DNA of 64,000 bases from Rugamonas aquatica (GCF_009380215.1 NZ_WHUG01000003.1:310001-374000); one strand, 5' to 3'; positions 40,932 to 50,342 are shown, counted from the first letter of the stretch. The notes: generated from the letters alone by a model not told the origin. Numbers and translations are program-made.

Positions 40932-42188
40932 TTATTTGTAGTCGCGCACGTCGTCGATCACCTTGCCGTCATTGGGCAGGCTGCCGATGGCGGCAAACCG
41001 TACCTCGCCCCGCAATTTGGTCAGGTCGCGTATCGATTCGGTGATGGCGGCGGCGCTGGCGGCGGCGTTCGGGTCGGCCACTTCGCAGTGCAGCGTCATC
41101 ACGTCCTGCGCCATGTGGCCCGAGACCACCAGCCGCGCCTTGACGATTTCCGGGTGGCGGCGGGCGACGTCGTGCACCTGCGACGGATGGACGAACATCG
41201 CGCGCACCTTGGTGGTCTGGTCGGCCCGGCCCATCCAGCCCTTGATGCGGGTGTTGGTGCGGCCGCACGGCGATGGCGCCACGCCGGTCAGCACCGCCGA
41301 CAGGTCGCCGGTGGCGAAGCGTATCAGCGGATAGTCTGGATTGAAGAGGGTGATGACCACTTCGCCGATCTCGCCGTCGGGCACGGGATCGCCGGTGCCT
41401 GGGCGGACGATTTCCAGTATCAGGTCTTCGTCGAGCACCATGCCGGGATCGCGCACGCCGCCGGTCTGGGTTTCGTAGGCGATGCTGCCGACATCGGCCG
41501 ATGCATAGCATTGCAGCACATGCGGCACGCCGTGTTCGACGAACCAGCTGCGCAGCGATTCCGGCAGCGCCTCGGCGGACATCAACGCCTGCTTGATGCT
41601 GCTGACATCCGCGCCCAGTTCCTGCGCCTTCTCGACGATGATCTTCAGGAAGGACGGCGTGCCGATGTAGGTATCGGGCCGCAGGTGGCTGATGGCCTGC
41701 ACCTGCATCTCGGTCTGGCCGGCGCCGGCCGGTATCACGGCGCAGCCTATGCGCGCGGCGCCGCCTTCGACCATGAAGGCGGCCGGCGTGAAGTGGTAGG
41801 AGAAGCAGTTCTGCAGCAGGCCGCCGGCGCGCACGCCGGCCGCGTACATGGGCCGGGCGAAGCGCCACCAGTCCTGGCCGCGTCCCTCGGGATCGAAGAT
41901 GGGGCCGGGCGACATGAACACGCGCGACAGCTGGCCCACCGGCGTGGTATTGAGTCCGCCGAACGGCGCCTGCTTCTGCTGCAGCGCGTGCAGGTCGGAC
42001 TTGCGCGTCACCGGCAGCGTCGCCAGCGCGGCGCGGCTGTCGATGCCGGCGGCGTTGATGTCATGCAGGATGCGCGACCAGCCGGCGGCGGCCTTGGCGC
42101 GCGCCACCAGCTGCGGCAGGCGTGCCATCAGTTCGCGTTCGCGTTGTTCCGGCGCGCGCGTTTCGAGACTGTCGTAGGTATCGGCCAT
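40932..42188 (-). CDS. Phenylacetate-CoA ligase-like AMP-forming enzyme (PaaK family)
   Basis: 418 aa, the PaaK length class. Adenylation motifs are degenerate at the P-loop ('RVFMSPGPIFDPEGRG') but later parts are clear: 'LQCYASADVGSIAYETQTGG', 'EIGEVVITLFNPDYPLIRFA' with 'TGDLSAV', and 'GRTNTRIKGWMGRADQTTKV'. The C-terminal subdomain 'GEVRFAAIGSLPNDGKVIDD' ends the enzyme. It activates an aromatic or related acid to its CoA thioester. It is the last gene of the eight-gene Liv operon, 6 bp after yjbR. Confidence 0.88.
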   Translation of the reverse strand: MADTYDSLETRAPEQRERELMARLPQLVARAKAAAGWSRILHDINAAGIDSRAALATLPVTRKSDLHALQQKQAPFGGLNTTPVGQLSRVFMSPGPIFDPEGRGQDWWRFARPMYAAGVRAGGLLQNCFSYHFTPAAFMVEGGAARIGCAVIPAGAGQTEMQVQAISHLRPDTYIGTPSFLKIIVEKAQELGADVSSIKQALMSAEALPESLRSWFVEHGVPHVLQCYASADVGSIAYETQTGGVRDPGMVLDEDLILEIVRPGTGDPVPDGEIGEVVITLFNPDYPLIRFATGDLSAVLTGVAPSPCGRTNTRIKGWMGRADQTTKVRAMFVHPSQVHDVARRHPEIVKARLVVSGHMAQDVMTLHCEVADPNAAASAAAITESIRDLTKLRGEVRFAAIGSLPNDGKVIDDVRDYK

Positions 42189-42194
42189 GGTTGT

Positions 42195-42542
42195 TTATCC
42201 TTGAATTTCGCGTTGCAGCTTTTTGGTCAGCTTGCCGAACACCAGTTCGTAAGAGCGCGTCAGCAGTTCCTTTGCCTCGATGTCGCTGAGGGTTTTCAAA
42301 TCCTCGACGTGCACCCACTTCACGCGGGCCAGGTAGGGCGCGGGGATGATGCCGGGGCGGTCGGTCAGTTCAAGGAAGCGGTCGTCGTCCACCTTGAAGC
42401 TGATGCCCTTGGCCTTGTCATCGAGCGCCGTGACGGCGAACATCTTGGCGCCGACGGAGAACACGAGGTCCGCGCCCCACTTGGTATCCTCGGTCGCGCC
42501 GGGAAAGGTGCGGCACAAGGCCTTGGCCTGCTTGATATTCAT
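42195..42542 (-). CDS. MmcQ/YjbR family protein
   Basis: 115 aa from ATG 42542 (MNIKQAKALCRTFPGATEDT). The family pattern is 'CRTFPGATEDTKWGADLVFS', then 'MFAVTALDDKAKGISFKVDD' and 'IPAPYLARVKWVHVEDL'. It is a small double-wing DNA-binding-like or nucleotide-binding fold of unknown biological role. It sits between livF (20 bp) and the PaaK-like gene (6 bp) in the operon, which is an unusual partner for transport genes. Confidence 0.88.
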   Translation of the reverse strand: MNIKQAKALCRTFPGATEDTKWGADLVFSVGAKMFAVTALDDKAKGISFKVDDDRFLELTDRPGIIPAPYLARVKWVHVEDLKTLSDIEAKELLTRSYELVFGKLTKKLQREIQG

Positions 42543-42562
42543 GCGCTGTGATCCTCTGTTCC

Positions 42563-43402
42563 TCAAGCCAGCCAGCGTTTGCGGCGGCGGTAAAATTTCA
42601 TGTCGCGGAAGCTCTTGCGGCCGGCGCCGGAAACGCCGAGGTAGAACTCCTTGACGTCTTCATTGCTGGCCAGCTCGGAGGCCGCGCCTTCCATCACCAC
42701 GCGGCCGTTCTCCAGGATGTAGCCGAAGTCCGCGTAGCGCAGCGCGATGCTGGTGTTCTGCTCGGCCAGCAGGAAGGAGACGTTCTCCTTGCTGTTCAAG
42801 TCCTTCACGATGCCGAAGATCTCGTCGACGATCTGCGGCGCGATGCCCATCGATGGTTCGTCCAGCAGGATCATCGACGGCTTGGCCATCAGCGCGCGGC
42901 CGATTGCGCACATCTGCTGCTCGCCGCCGGAGGTGTAGCCGGCCTGGCTGCTGCGGCGTTCGCGCAGGCGCGGGAAGTAGTGGTAGACCTTCTCCAGCGA
43001 TTCCTTCAGCTCCGCCCGCGATGCGCTGCGGGTGTAGGCGCCGGTCAGCAGGTTTTCTTCGATGGTCAGGTGGCCGAAGCAGTGGCGGCCCTCCATCACC
43101 TGCGACAGGCCGCGCCGCACCAGCTCATTGGGCGTGAGCTGGTCGATGCGTTCGCCCTTGAACTGGACTTCGCCCTTGGTGACGTCGCCCCGTTCGCCGC
43201 GCAGCAGCGTGGAGATGGTCTTCAGCGTGGTGGACTTGCCGGCGCCGTTGGCGCCCAGCAGGGCCACGATCTTCCCCTGCGGGACTTGCAGGGACACGCC
43301 CTTGAGCACCAGGATCACGTGGTCGTAAATGACTTCCACGTTGTTCACGGACAGGTAGGGCGCCGCCGCCGGAGCGGCTGCTGTGCTGGCGGCTGTCGTC
43401 AT
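42563..43402 (-). CDS. livF: Branched-chain amino acid-type ABC transporter ATPase LivF
   Basis: 279 aa from ATG 43402, overlapping the binding-protein stop by 4 bp. Walker A is 'ALLGANGAGKSTTLKTIS', the ABC signature 'YTSGGEQQMCAIGRALMAK' (S-G-G-E-Q), Walker B 'PSMILLDEPSMGIAP' and the switch 'LAEQNTSIA' (with Gln-Asn where His is usual, normal for LivF). An extra N-terminal Ala-rich tail and a C-terminal 'GRKSFRDMKFYRRRKRWLA' extend it. It is one of the two ATPases of this importer. Confidence 0.93.
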   Translation of the reverse strand: MTTAASTAAAPAAAPYLSVNNVEVIYDHVILVLKGVSLQVPQGKIVALLGANGAGKSTTLKTISTLLRGERGDVTKGEVQFKGERIDQLTPNELVRRGLSQVMEGRHCFGHLTIEENLLTGAYTRSASRAELKESLEKVYHYFPRLRERRSSQAGYTSGGEQQMCAIGRALMAKPSMILLDEPSMGIAPQIVDEIFGIVKDLNSKENVSFLLAEQNTSIALRYADFGYILENGRVVMEGAASELASNEDVKEFYLGVSGAGRKSFRDMKFYRRRKRWLA

Positions 43403-44709
43403 TTTGCGCAGGCAGGGGTGATTTTTTTCTCGGCCGCGTAGGCTGCGGAGCTTTCTTCCAGCAGCTTGCGGGTCAGGGCTTTGTCGCCGACGATCCAGTT
43501 CGGCGTGACGGCGTTCCACTTCTTGCCATCCCATTGCTGGACCTTGACGGCGCCCGAGCCTTCATGGTCGTCGCAGCTGGTCTTCACAGGCGGCAGCATG
43601 CCGAAGGCGCCGATGGCTTTCTGGCGGGCTTCGTCGACGTTCAGGTGCTCCAGGCCCCAGCGCATTTGTTCGCCGTTGACCGGTTTGCCCTTGCCGAATT
43701 TTTCCTGCGCCGTGCGCATCGCCTCCACCCACAGGATGGCCGCGCTGACGCCGCGCATGTGGTACACGGAACCGATGCGGGTGCGGTCGGCCAGGTTGCC
43801 CTTGCCGGCGTCGTAGAGTTTTTTGTGGATCTCGTCCATCACCGGGTAGTTGCCCGGCGTGTTGAAGGTCATCGCGCTGTAGCCTTTGGCGGCGTCGCCT
43901 GCCGGCACGGTGTCTTCTTCGGAGCCGGCCCACCACACGCCCAGGATCTTCTCGCGCGGGATGCCGTTGCGCTGCGCGGTCTTGATGGCGACCGCGTTCA
44001 TCGAGCCCCAGCCCCACAGGATCACGTGGTCGGGATTGGCCTGGCGGATCTGTAGCCATTGCGATTGCTGCTCGGTGCCCGGCGGCGTGACGGGGATTTT
44101 GATCAGGTCGAAGCCATGCTGTTTGGACAAGGCATCCAGCACCGGCAAGGGTTCCTTGCCGAAGGCCGAGTCGTGGTACAGGTAGGCGATTTTCTTGCCT
44201 TTCAGCTTGTCCATGCCGCCGTTTTTGTCGCCGAGGTATTTGATCATCGCGGCGGCCTGGTTCCAGTAGCTGGTAATCAGCGGGAACACGTAGGGGAAGA
44301 CCTTGCCGTTGGCGGCGTCCGAGCGGCCGTAGCCTATCATCGTCATCGGGATCTTATCGGTCGGCAGGCGATCGAGCACGCCGTAGGCCACGCCGGTGGA
44401 CAGCGGTTCGACCAGCGTGGCGCCGCCGTTCTTGGTCTTCAGGCGCTCGTAGCATTCGACGCCGCGCGAAGGGTTGTATTCGGTTTCGCATTCTTCCCAG
44501 GAGATCTTCACGCCGTTGACACCACCCGACAGGTTGACCAGGTTGAAGTAGTCGATGATGCCGCCGTAGAAGCCGGAACCGCCCGCCGCATAAGGGCCTA
44601 CGCGATATGAGGGCAGGGCGACGTATTGATCGGTGACGGCGGGCTGTGCCCAGGCCGCGCCGGCTGCGGTCAGTGTGAGTCCGAGTACGACAGATGCGAT
44701 GCGCTTCAT
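43399..44709 (-). CDS. Liv-type ABC transporter substrate-binding protein
   Basis: 436 aa from ATG 44709 (MKRIASVVLGLTLTAAGAAW, signal peptide cleaved after AQA). It has the two-lobe periplasmic-binding type-I fold: 'GPYAAGGSGFYGGIIDYFNL', 'KISWEECETEYNPSRGVECY', 'KIAYLYHDSAFGKEPLPVLD', 'DHVILWGWGSMNAVAIKTAQ'. It is longer than typical LivK (about 370) and lacks the amino-acid-binding start, so an aromatic or organic acid ligand is more likely. It is the middle gene of the ligase-Liv operon. Confidence 0.92.
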   Translation of the reverse strand: MKRIASVVLGLTLTAAGAAWAQPAVTDQYVALPSYRVGPYAAGGSGFYGGIIDYFNLVNLSGGVNGVKISWEECETEYNPSRGVECYERLKTKNGGATLVEPLSTGVAYGVLDRLPTDKIPMTMIGYGRSDAANGKVFPYVFPLITSYWNQAAAMIKYLGDKNGGMDKLKGKKIAYLYHDSAFGKEPLPVLDALSKQHGFDLIKIPVTPPGTEQQSQWLQIRQANPDHVILWGWGSMNAVAIKTAQRNGIPREKILGVWWAGSEEDTVPAGDAAKGYSAMTFNTPGNYPVMDEIHKKLYDAGKGNLADRTRIGSVYHMRGVSAAILWVEAMRTAQEKFGKGKPVNGEQMRWGLEHLNVDEARQKAIGAFGMLPPVKTSCDDHEGSGAVKVQQWDGKKWNAVTPNWIVGDKALTRKLLEESSAAYAAEKKITPACAK

Positions 44710-44741
44710 AGTCTTCTTCTCCAAGTTATTGTTGTATGCGT

Positions 44742-45800
44742 TCAGTGCGGGAATGGCCACAGACGCAGTTTCTCTTTACCGATTTGCCACAAACGCGCCA
44801 GACCGTGCGGTTCCACGATCAGGAAAAATATGATCAGGGCGCCGAACACCATCAGCTCCAGGTTGGACGCCACGCTGGTCGGCAGCGACAGGCTGTGCGC
44901 GAAAATGTTCAGGAACACCGGCAGCAGCACGATGAAGGCCGCGCCGAGGAAGGAGCCCAGCACCGAACCGACGCCGCCGATAATCACCATGAACAGGATG
45001 CGGAACGACAGGTCGAGGTTGTAGGCTTCCGGCTCCACGGTGCCGAGGTAGGCGTATGCATACAGCGCGCCGGCCACGCCGCAGTAGAAGGAGCTGACCG
45101 CGAAGGCCAGCAGCTTGGTGCGCATCAGGCGGAAGCCGATCACTTCGGCCGCCACGTCCATGTCGCGCACCGCCATCCACGAGCGGCCGACGTTGGAGCG
45201 GATCATGTTCTTGGCCAGCAGCGCCATCACCGCCACCACGCCCAGCACCAGCAGGTATTTGCGGTCCGGCGTGTCGAACTGGTAGCCGAGGATGACGATC
45301 TTCTGTGCGGTGATCACGCCGGAGCTGCTGTAGTTGGTCAGGTAGGGGATCTTGGTCAGACACCACACCACGAAGAACTGCGTGGCCAGCGTGGACGCGG
45401 CCAGGTAGAAGCCGCGTATGCGCAGCGACGGCAGGCCGAAGGCGATGCCGACCAGCGCCGCGCTCAAGCCGCCCAGCACGAAGGCCAGCAGCACCGGCAA
45501 TCCGGGCAGGCGCGCCAGGAAGTTGTACGCAGCGAAGGCGCCCACCGCCATGAAGGCGGCGGTGCCCAGTGACAGCTGGCCTGCGTAGCCGGTGAGGATG
45601 TTCAGTCCCAGCGCGGCCAGCGAGAAAATCAGGAAGGGGATCAGGATCGCCGACAAGGTGTACGGCGATGCGAACAGCGGCACCACCACGATCGCCACCA
45701 TCAGCAGCGCGAACAGCGCGATGCGGTCCTGTAGGATGGGGAAGATCTGGCTGTCGGCCTGATAGCTGGTTTTAAATTGTCCTGCTTCGCGGTAGAGCAT
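44742..45800 (-). CDS. livM: Branched-chain-type ABC transporter permease LivM
   Basis: 352 aa with about nine to ten hydrophobic helices and the conserved 'LGLNILTGYAGQLSLGTAAF' motif of LivM near residue 62-81, then 'RIRGFYLAASTLATQFFV' (EAA-like coupling loop region) and 'VIGGVGSVLGSFLGAAFIVL' near the C-terminus. It forms the inner-membrane channel with LivH. It is 19 bp after livH and 32 bp before the binding-protein gene. Confidence 0.93.
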   Translation of the reverse strand: MLYREAGQFKTSYQADSQIFPILQDRIALFALLMVAIVVVPLFASPYTLSAILIPFLIFSLAALGLNILTGYAGQLSLGTAAFMAVGAFAAYNFLARLPGLPVLLAFVLGGLSAALVGIAFGLPSLRIRGFYLAASTLATQFFVVWCLTKIPYLTNYSSSGVITAQKIVILGYQFDTPDRKYLLVLGVVAVMALLAKNMIRSNVGRSWMAVRDMDVAAEVIGFRLMRTKLLAFAVSSFYCGVAGALYAYAYLGTVEPEAYNLDLSFRILFMVIIGGVGSVLGSFLGAAFIVLLPVFLNIFAHSLSLPTSVASNLELMVFGALIIFFLIVEPHGLARLWQIGKEKLRLWPFPH

Positions 45801-45819
45801 CGTTTTTACCTTTACTCTC

Positions 45820-46722
45820 TCAGATTCTGCGGATGATTTTTTCGCCGAACAGGCCTTCCGGCCGCACCAGCAGGAACATCAGCGCCAGCACGTACGGGAA
45901 CCAGCCTTCGATGCCGCCGCCGACCAGCGGGCCGATATACACCTCGGCCAGTTTTTCAGAGGCGCCGATAATCAGACCGCCGACAATCGCGCCAGGCATC
46001 GAGGTGAAGCCGCCCAGGATCAGCACCGGCAGCGCCTTCAGCGCCACGAAGGTCAGCGCGAACTGCACGCCATTGCGGGCGCCCCACAGCAGGCCCGCCA
46101 CCAGCGCGACCAGGCCAGCCACCGCCCACAGCACCGCCCAGATGCGCTGCAGCGGAATGCCGACGGCCAGCGCGGCCTGGTGATCGTCCGCTACCGCGCG
46201 CAGTGCGCGGCCTACCTTGGTCCTGGAGAACAGCAGGGCCAGCGCGGTCACCAGCAGGCCGCAGACGGCGGCCGCCATGATGTCGAACTGCGAGACCAGG
46301 ATGTTAAATTTGTTCATCAGGTATTCGGATGGCACGTCCTCGATGGGCAGCTCCAGCTTGTGCACCTGCGAGCCCCACATCAGCTGCGCCAGCCCCTCGA
46401 TGAAGAAGGCCAGGCCGATGGTGGCCATGAACAGTGTGATCTCCGGCTGGTTCACCAATGGCCGCAGCACCACGCGCTCGATGGCGATGCCGAGCAGGAT
46501 CATGACCACGATGGTCAGCGGGATCGCCACCCACAGCGGCACGCCGAATTTGTCGACGATGCCCACGCAGGTCAGCGCGGCGAAGAACACCATCGCACCC
46601 TGGGCGAAGTTGAAGACGCCGGAGGCCTTGTAGATCAGCACAAAGCCGATCGCCACCAGCGCGTACATCACGCCGGACAGCAGGCCGCCGATCAGCACTT
46701 CAAAGAAAAAATTCACGTTCAT
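45820..46722 (-). CDS. livH: Branched-chain-type ABC transporter permease LivH
   Basis: 300 aa with about eight hydrophobic helices. 'LLSGVMYALVAIGFVLIYKA' with 'SGVFNFAQGAMVFFAALT' is the LivH N-terminal signature; 'IGLAFFIEGLAQLMWGSQ', 'RALRAVADDHQAALAVGIPL' (coupling loop) and 'LGGFTSMPGAIVGGLIIGAS' follow. It is the second channel subunit. Its start overlaps the livG stop by 4 bp. Confidence 0.93.
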   Translation of the reverse strand: MNVNFFFEVLIGGLLSGVMYALVAIGFVLIYKASGVFNFAQGAMVFFAALTCVGIVDKFGVPLWVAIPLTIVVMILLGIAIERVVLRPLVNQPEITLFMATIGLAFFIEGLAQLMWGSQVHKLELPIEDVPSEYLMNKFNILVSQFDIMAAAVCGLLVTALALLFSRTKVGRALRAVADDHQAALAVGIPLQRIWAVLWAVAGLVALVAGLLWGARNGVQFALTFVALKALPVLILGGFTSMPGAIVGGLIIGASEKLAEVYIGPLVGGGIEGWFPYVLALMFLLVRPEGLFGEKIIRRI

Positions 46723-47570
46723 TCGCAGGCCTTTCCGAGGTAGGCGTTGATCACGTCCTGGTTGCAGCGGATGTCGTCGGGCGTGCCGTCGCCGATCTTC
46801 TTGCCGTAGTCGAGCACCACCACGCGGTCGGAGATGTCCATCACCACGCCCATGTCATGCTCGATCAGCACGATGGTGGTGCCGAATTGATCGTTCACGT
46901 CGAGGATGAAGCGGCACATGTCCTGCTTTTCTTCGACGTTCATGCCGGCCATCGGTTCGTCGAGCAGCAGGATCTCAGGTTCGGCCGCCAGGGCGCGGCC
47001 CAGTTCCACGCGCTTCTGCAGGCCGTAGGGCAGGCGGCCCACCGGCGTCTTGCGGATCGCCTGGATTTCCAGGAAGTCGATGATCTCCTCCGCCTTGACG
47101 CGGTGGGCGATTTCCTCGCGCCGCGCCGGGCCCCAGTACAGGGCCTGCATCAGGAAGTTCGATTTCATCTTCAGGTTACGGCCGGTCATGATGTTGTCGA
47201 GGACCGTCATGCCCTTGAACAGCGCGATATTCTGGAAAGTGCGGGCGATGCCGGATTTGGCGGCGGCGTGGCAGTCCATATTCTTGCGGTGCTCGCCGCG
47301 GTAGATGATCTCCCCCAGCTGCGGGCGGTACACGCCGTTGATTACGTTTAGCATCGAGCTTTTGCCGGCGCCATTGGGGCCGATGATGGCGCGGATCTCA
47401 TGCTGCTTGACGTCGAAGGAGATGTCGGTCAGCGCCTTCACGCCGCCGAACGACAGCGAGATGTTCTTCAGGTCGAGGATCACCGGGCCGATCTTGCGGC
47501 GGTCGGGGTCTGCGTCGGCACCGAAATGGGTGTCTGGTTCGTTCATTTGCATGGTGGCTTCCTCCGTCAT
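46719..47570 (-). CDS. livG: Branched-chain-type ABC transporter ATPase LivG
   Basis: 283 aa from ATG 47570, which overlaps the acyl-CoA synthetase stop (ATGA); ATG 47552 and 47546 are alternatives. Walker A is 'AIIGPNGAGKSSMLNVING', the Q loop 'GIARTFQNIALFKGMTVLDN', the signature region 'GRLPYGLQKRVELGRALAAE' (Y-G-L-Q-K, the LivG variant), Walker B 'PEILLLDEPMAGMN' and switch 'VLIEHDMGVVMDISDRVVVL'. It is the partner of LivF. Confidence 0.93.
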   Translation of the reverse strand: MTEEATMQMNEPDTHFGADADPDRRKIGPVILDLKNISLSFGGVKALTDISFDVKQHEIRAIIGPNGAGKSSMLNVINGVYRPQLGEIIYRGEHRKNMDCHAAAKSGIARTFQNIALFKGMTVLDNIMTGRNLKMKSNFLMQALYWGPARREEIAHRVKAEEIIDFLEIQAIRKTPVGRLPYGLQKRVELGRALAAEPEILLLDEPMAGMNVEEKQDMCRFILDVNDQFGTTIVLIEHDMGVVMDISDRVVVLDYGKKIGDGTPDDIRCNQDVINAYLGKACE

Positions 47571-49510
47571 GCCGCTGCCTGGATGGCAGGGAAGGTCTTG
47601 CAAGGCTCGATCTTCAGGTCAGCCGCCACCAGCCCGCTGCGGCCATCCTCGAACTTGACCTGCGTTTCGATGTACTGCGACTGCTTGCCGCTGTAGAGCG
47701 CTGCGATCAGCACCGCATACTTCTCGGCGATGAACTTGCGGCGCACCTTGCGGGTGCGGGTCAGCTCATCGTCGTCGGGGTCGAGCTCCTTGTGCAGCAC
47801 CAGGTAGCGGTGGATCTGCGTGTCGCCCATCATCGGCTCGGCCGCCAGGTCGGCGTTGACCTGCTCGATGCAGTCGCGCACCAGGCCATACACCTGCGGA
47901 TGCGCGGCCAGGTCGGTGTAGCCGGAGTAGGCGATGCTGCGGCGCTCGGCCCAGTTGCCCACGGCTTCCATGTCGATATTGATGAAGGCACAGACCTCGT
48001 CGCGCTGGTCGCCGAACACCACCGCCTCTTTGATGAAGGGGAAGAACTTGAGTTTGTTCTCCACGTAGTTGGGCGCGAAGATGGCGCCGCCGTTCATCTT
48101 GCCGACGTCCGCCGCGCGGTCGATGATCTTCAGGTGGCCTTCGTGGTCGAACAGGCCGGCGTCGCCGGTGTGGAAGTAGCCTTCGGCGTCGATCGCTTCG
48201 CTGGTGGCGTCGGGACGCTTGTAATAACAGTCCATCAATGTTGGCGACCTGACCAGCACTTCGCCGTTGTCGGCCAGCTTGACCTCGACGCCGGGCGCCG
48301 GCAGGCCGACGCTGTCGAACTTGATCTGGCCGTCGGGTTGCAGACAGATATAGGCGCAGGTTTCGGTGGAGCCGTAGAACTGCTTCAGGTTGACGCCGAT
48401 GGAGCGGTAGAAGCGGAACAGGTCCGGGCCGATCGCGGCGCCGGCCGTGTAGGCGACCCGCACGCGCGACATGCCCAGCACGTTTTTCAGCGGCCCGTAG
48501 ACCAGCACGCGGCCGACGGCATAGGCCAGGCGGTCGGTCAGCGGCACCGGCTTGCCGTCCAGGATGGCGGCACCGCAGCGGCGGGCCACCGCCATGAAGT
48601 GGTGGAACATGTGGCGCTTGATGGCGCCGGCGTCTTCCATCCGTATCATCACGGTGGTCAGCATGTTTTCAAACACGCGCGGCGGGGCGAAGTAATAAGT
48701 AGGGCCGATTTCGCGCATATCGGTCATGACGGTGTCGCCGGATTCGGGACAGTTGACGGTGAAGCCGGCCGTCATCGCCTGGGCGAAGGAGAACAGGCAG
48801 TCGCCCACCCAGGCCATCGGCAGGTAGGACAGGATGTCTTCCTCGTCGGTGAGATTCTCGAAACCGACGCCGCCGGTGCCGGCCGCGATCAGCGCGTTAT
48901 GGGTCTGGCACACGCCTTTCGGCTTGCCGGTGGTGCCGGAGGTGTACAGGATGATGGCGTTGTCGCTGCCCTGGCCGGCCTTGACGGCGTTGTCGAACAT
49001 GCCGGGATTGGCCTGGTCCCAGGCGCGGCCCAGCTCCTGCAGGCGGGCGAAGGACAGCAGGCCTTTCTGGCGGTAGTGGCGCATGCCGCGTTCGTCGTCG
49101 TAGGCGATGTGTTCGATATGCGGATATAAACTTTGCAGTTCCATTAACTTGTCGACCTGCTCCTGGTCTTCGACGATGGCGTAGCGGATTTCGGCGTTTT
49201 CCAGCACGTAAGCCATGTCGGCGGCCGGGGCGTCCTGGTACAGCGGCACCGGCACGCCGCCCAGGCATTGCGCGGCCAGCATGGACCAGTAGAGGCGGGG
49301 GCGGTTGTCGCCGATGATGGCCAGGTTCATGCCGCGCTGGAAACCGATGGCGGCCAGGCCGCAGGCCAGCGCGCGTACTTCGTCGTTGACCTGGGACCAG
49401 GTCCAGCTTTGCCAGATGCCCAGGTATTTTTCGCGGAATGCGGGTTTCCCTGGACGGAGCCGGCCATGGGCCAGCAACCAGCGCGGGAATGTCTCGTTCT
49501 GTGTATGCAC
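47567..49510 (-). CDS. Long-chain acyl-CoA synthetase-type AMP-binding ligase
   Basis: 647 aa. The ANL-superfamily P-loop is 'AIILYTSGTTGKPKGVCQTH', then 'LKQFYGSTETCAYICLQ' (A5), 'GYFHTGDAGLFDHEGHLKII' (A7) and 'DRAADVGKMNGG' (A8). The large size and the insert around 'WVGDCLFSFAQAMTAGFTVN' fit the long-chain/bubblegum-type group. The catalytic Lys near the C-terminus is expected in 'RTRKVRRKFIAEKY'. It is the first gene of the Liv operon and probably activates the imported acid to its CoA ester. Confidence 0.92.
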   Translation of the reverse strand: MHTQNETFPRWLLAHGRLRPGKPAFREKYLGIWQSWTWSQVNDEVRALACGLAAIGFQRGMNLAIIGDNRPRLYWSMLAAQCLGGVPVPLYQDAPAADMAYVLENAEIRYAIVEDQEQVDKLMELQSLYPHIEHIAYDDERGMRHYRQKGLLSFARLQELGRAWDQANPGMFDNAVKAGQGSDNAIILYTSGTTGKPKGVCQTHNALIAAGTGGVGFENLTDEEDILSYLPMAWVGDCLFSFAQAMTAGFTVNCPESGDTVMTDMREIGPTYYFAPPRVFENMLTTVMIRMEDAGAIKRHMFHHFMAVARRCGAAILDGKPVPLTDRLAYAVGRVLVYGPLKNVLGMSRVRVAYTAGAAIGPDLFRFYRSIGVNLKQFYGSTETCAYICLQPDGQIKFDSVGLPAPGVEVKLADNGEVLVRSPTLMDCYYKRPDATSEAIDAEGYFHTGDAGLFDHEGHLKIIDRAADVGKMNGGAIFAPNYVENKLKFFPFIKEAVVFGDQRDEVCAFINIDMEAVGNWAERRSIAYSGYTDLAAHPQVYGLVRDCIEQVNADLAAEPMMGDTQIHRYLVLHKELDPDDDELTRTRKVRRKFIAEKYAVLIAALYSGKQSQYIETQVKFEDGRSGLVAADLKIEPCKTFPAIQAAA

Positions 49511-49652
49511 CAGTGTCTCCTGTTGCTGTTTGCTCGTACTTGTTAAACTTCTGATACGGCAGCCTTTTTATGTGATGATATTAGCCTGCCGCTGGAAGTC
49601 AGGTTGTCTTTTCAGCGACATTTGAACGACTTTTCCATGGTGCGTTGCAATA

Positions 49653-50342
49653 ATGCCTAATCAACATCAAATTAGCCTCAAAGAAGCATTGCGCACGGCG
49701 ATCTGGGCTCAGGGTCTGACGCCGGAACAAATGGCGCGCGTGGAGGCAGAAACCTTTGAAACCTTTGTCGCCAAGGGGGGTTATGTTTGCCGCAAAGGCG
49801 AGATGGTGGAGAATTGGCTGGGTATTCTGGACGGCATGGTCAAGATGACGAATTTCTCGGCGGCCGGTAAAAGCGTGTCATTTACCGGCGTGCCAACCGG
49901 CGGCTGGTTTGGCGAGGGTTCGCTTTTAAAGAAGGAAATACTTAAATACGATGCGATGGCATTGCGCGATACGCGTATCGCCCGTATGCCTATTTCTACT
50001 TTCCATTGGTTGCTGGAAACGAGTTTGCCTTTTACGCGGTTTTTGCTGATGCAATTGAATGAGCGTTTGGGGCAGTTTATCGGCATGGTGGAAAATGACC
50101 GCTTATTAAATCCGGATACTCGCGTTGCGCGTTGTCTGGTGTCCATGTTTAATTCCCATCTTTATCCGGGATTGGAGAAACTGGTGCAGATATCGCAGGA
50201 GGAATTAGGCCTGCTGTCCGGCGCTTCGCGCCAGCGCGCCAATCAGGCATTACAGCTGCTGGAGAAACAGGGCTTATTAAGTCTTGATTACGGCGGCATC
50301 CGCATACTCGACCTCGAAGGCCTGCGCCGCTACGAGGCCTGA
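49653..50342 (+). CDS. Crp/Fnr-family transcriptional regulator
   Basis: 229 aa. The cyclic-nucleotide-binding-like beta roll (about 25-145) has 'KGEMVENWLGILDGMVKMTN' and 'FTGVPTGGWFGEGSLLKKEI'. The Crp HTH (about 170-225) has 'ISQEELGLLSGASRQRANQA' with recognition helix 'SGASRQRANQALQLLEKQGL'. No Fe-S cysteine cluster is seen, so it is not a canonical FNR. It is divergent from the ligase-Liv operon across 142 bp and is its likely regulator. The base composition is more AT-rich than the neighbours. Confidence 0.9.
   Translation: MPNQHQISLKEALRTAIWAQGLTPEQMARVEAETFETFVAKGGYVCRKGEMVENWLGILDGMVKMTNFSAAGKSVSFTGVPTGGWFGEGSLLKKEILKYDAMALRDTRIARMPISTFHWLLETSLPFTRFLLMQLNERLGQFIGMVENDRLLNPDTRVARCLVSMFNSHLYPGLEKLVQISQEELGLLSGASRQRANQALQLLEKQGLLSLDYGGIRILDLEGLRRYEA

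Noticed and set aside
40857..42551. 564-codon plus-strand frame opposite the PaaK-like ligase and yjbR
   Set aside because: Antisense of two well-supported genes; no recognisable protein.
49511..49652. Search for a Crp/Fnr-type palindrome in the divergent gap
   Set aside because: A TGTGA half-site occurs at about 49571, but the second half-site is not matched, so no operator is called.
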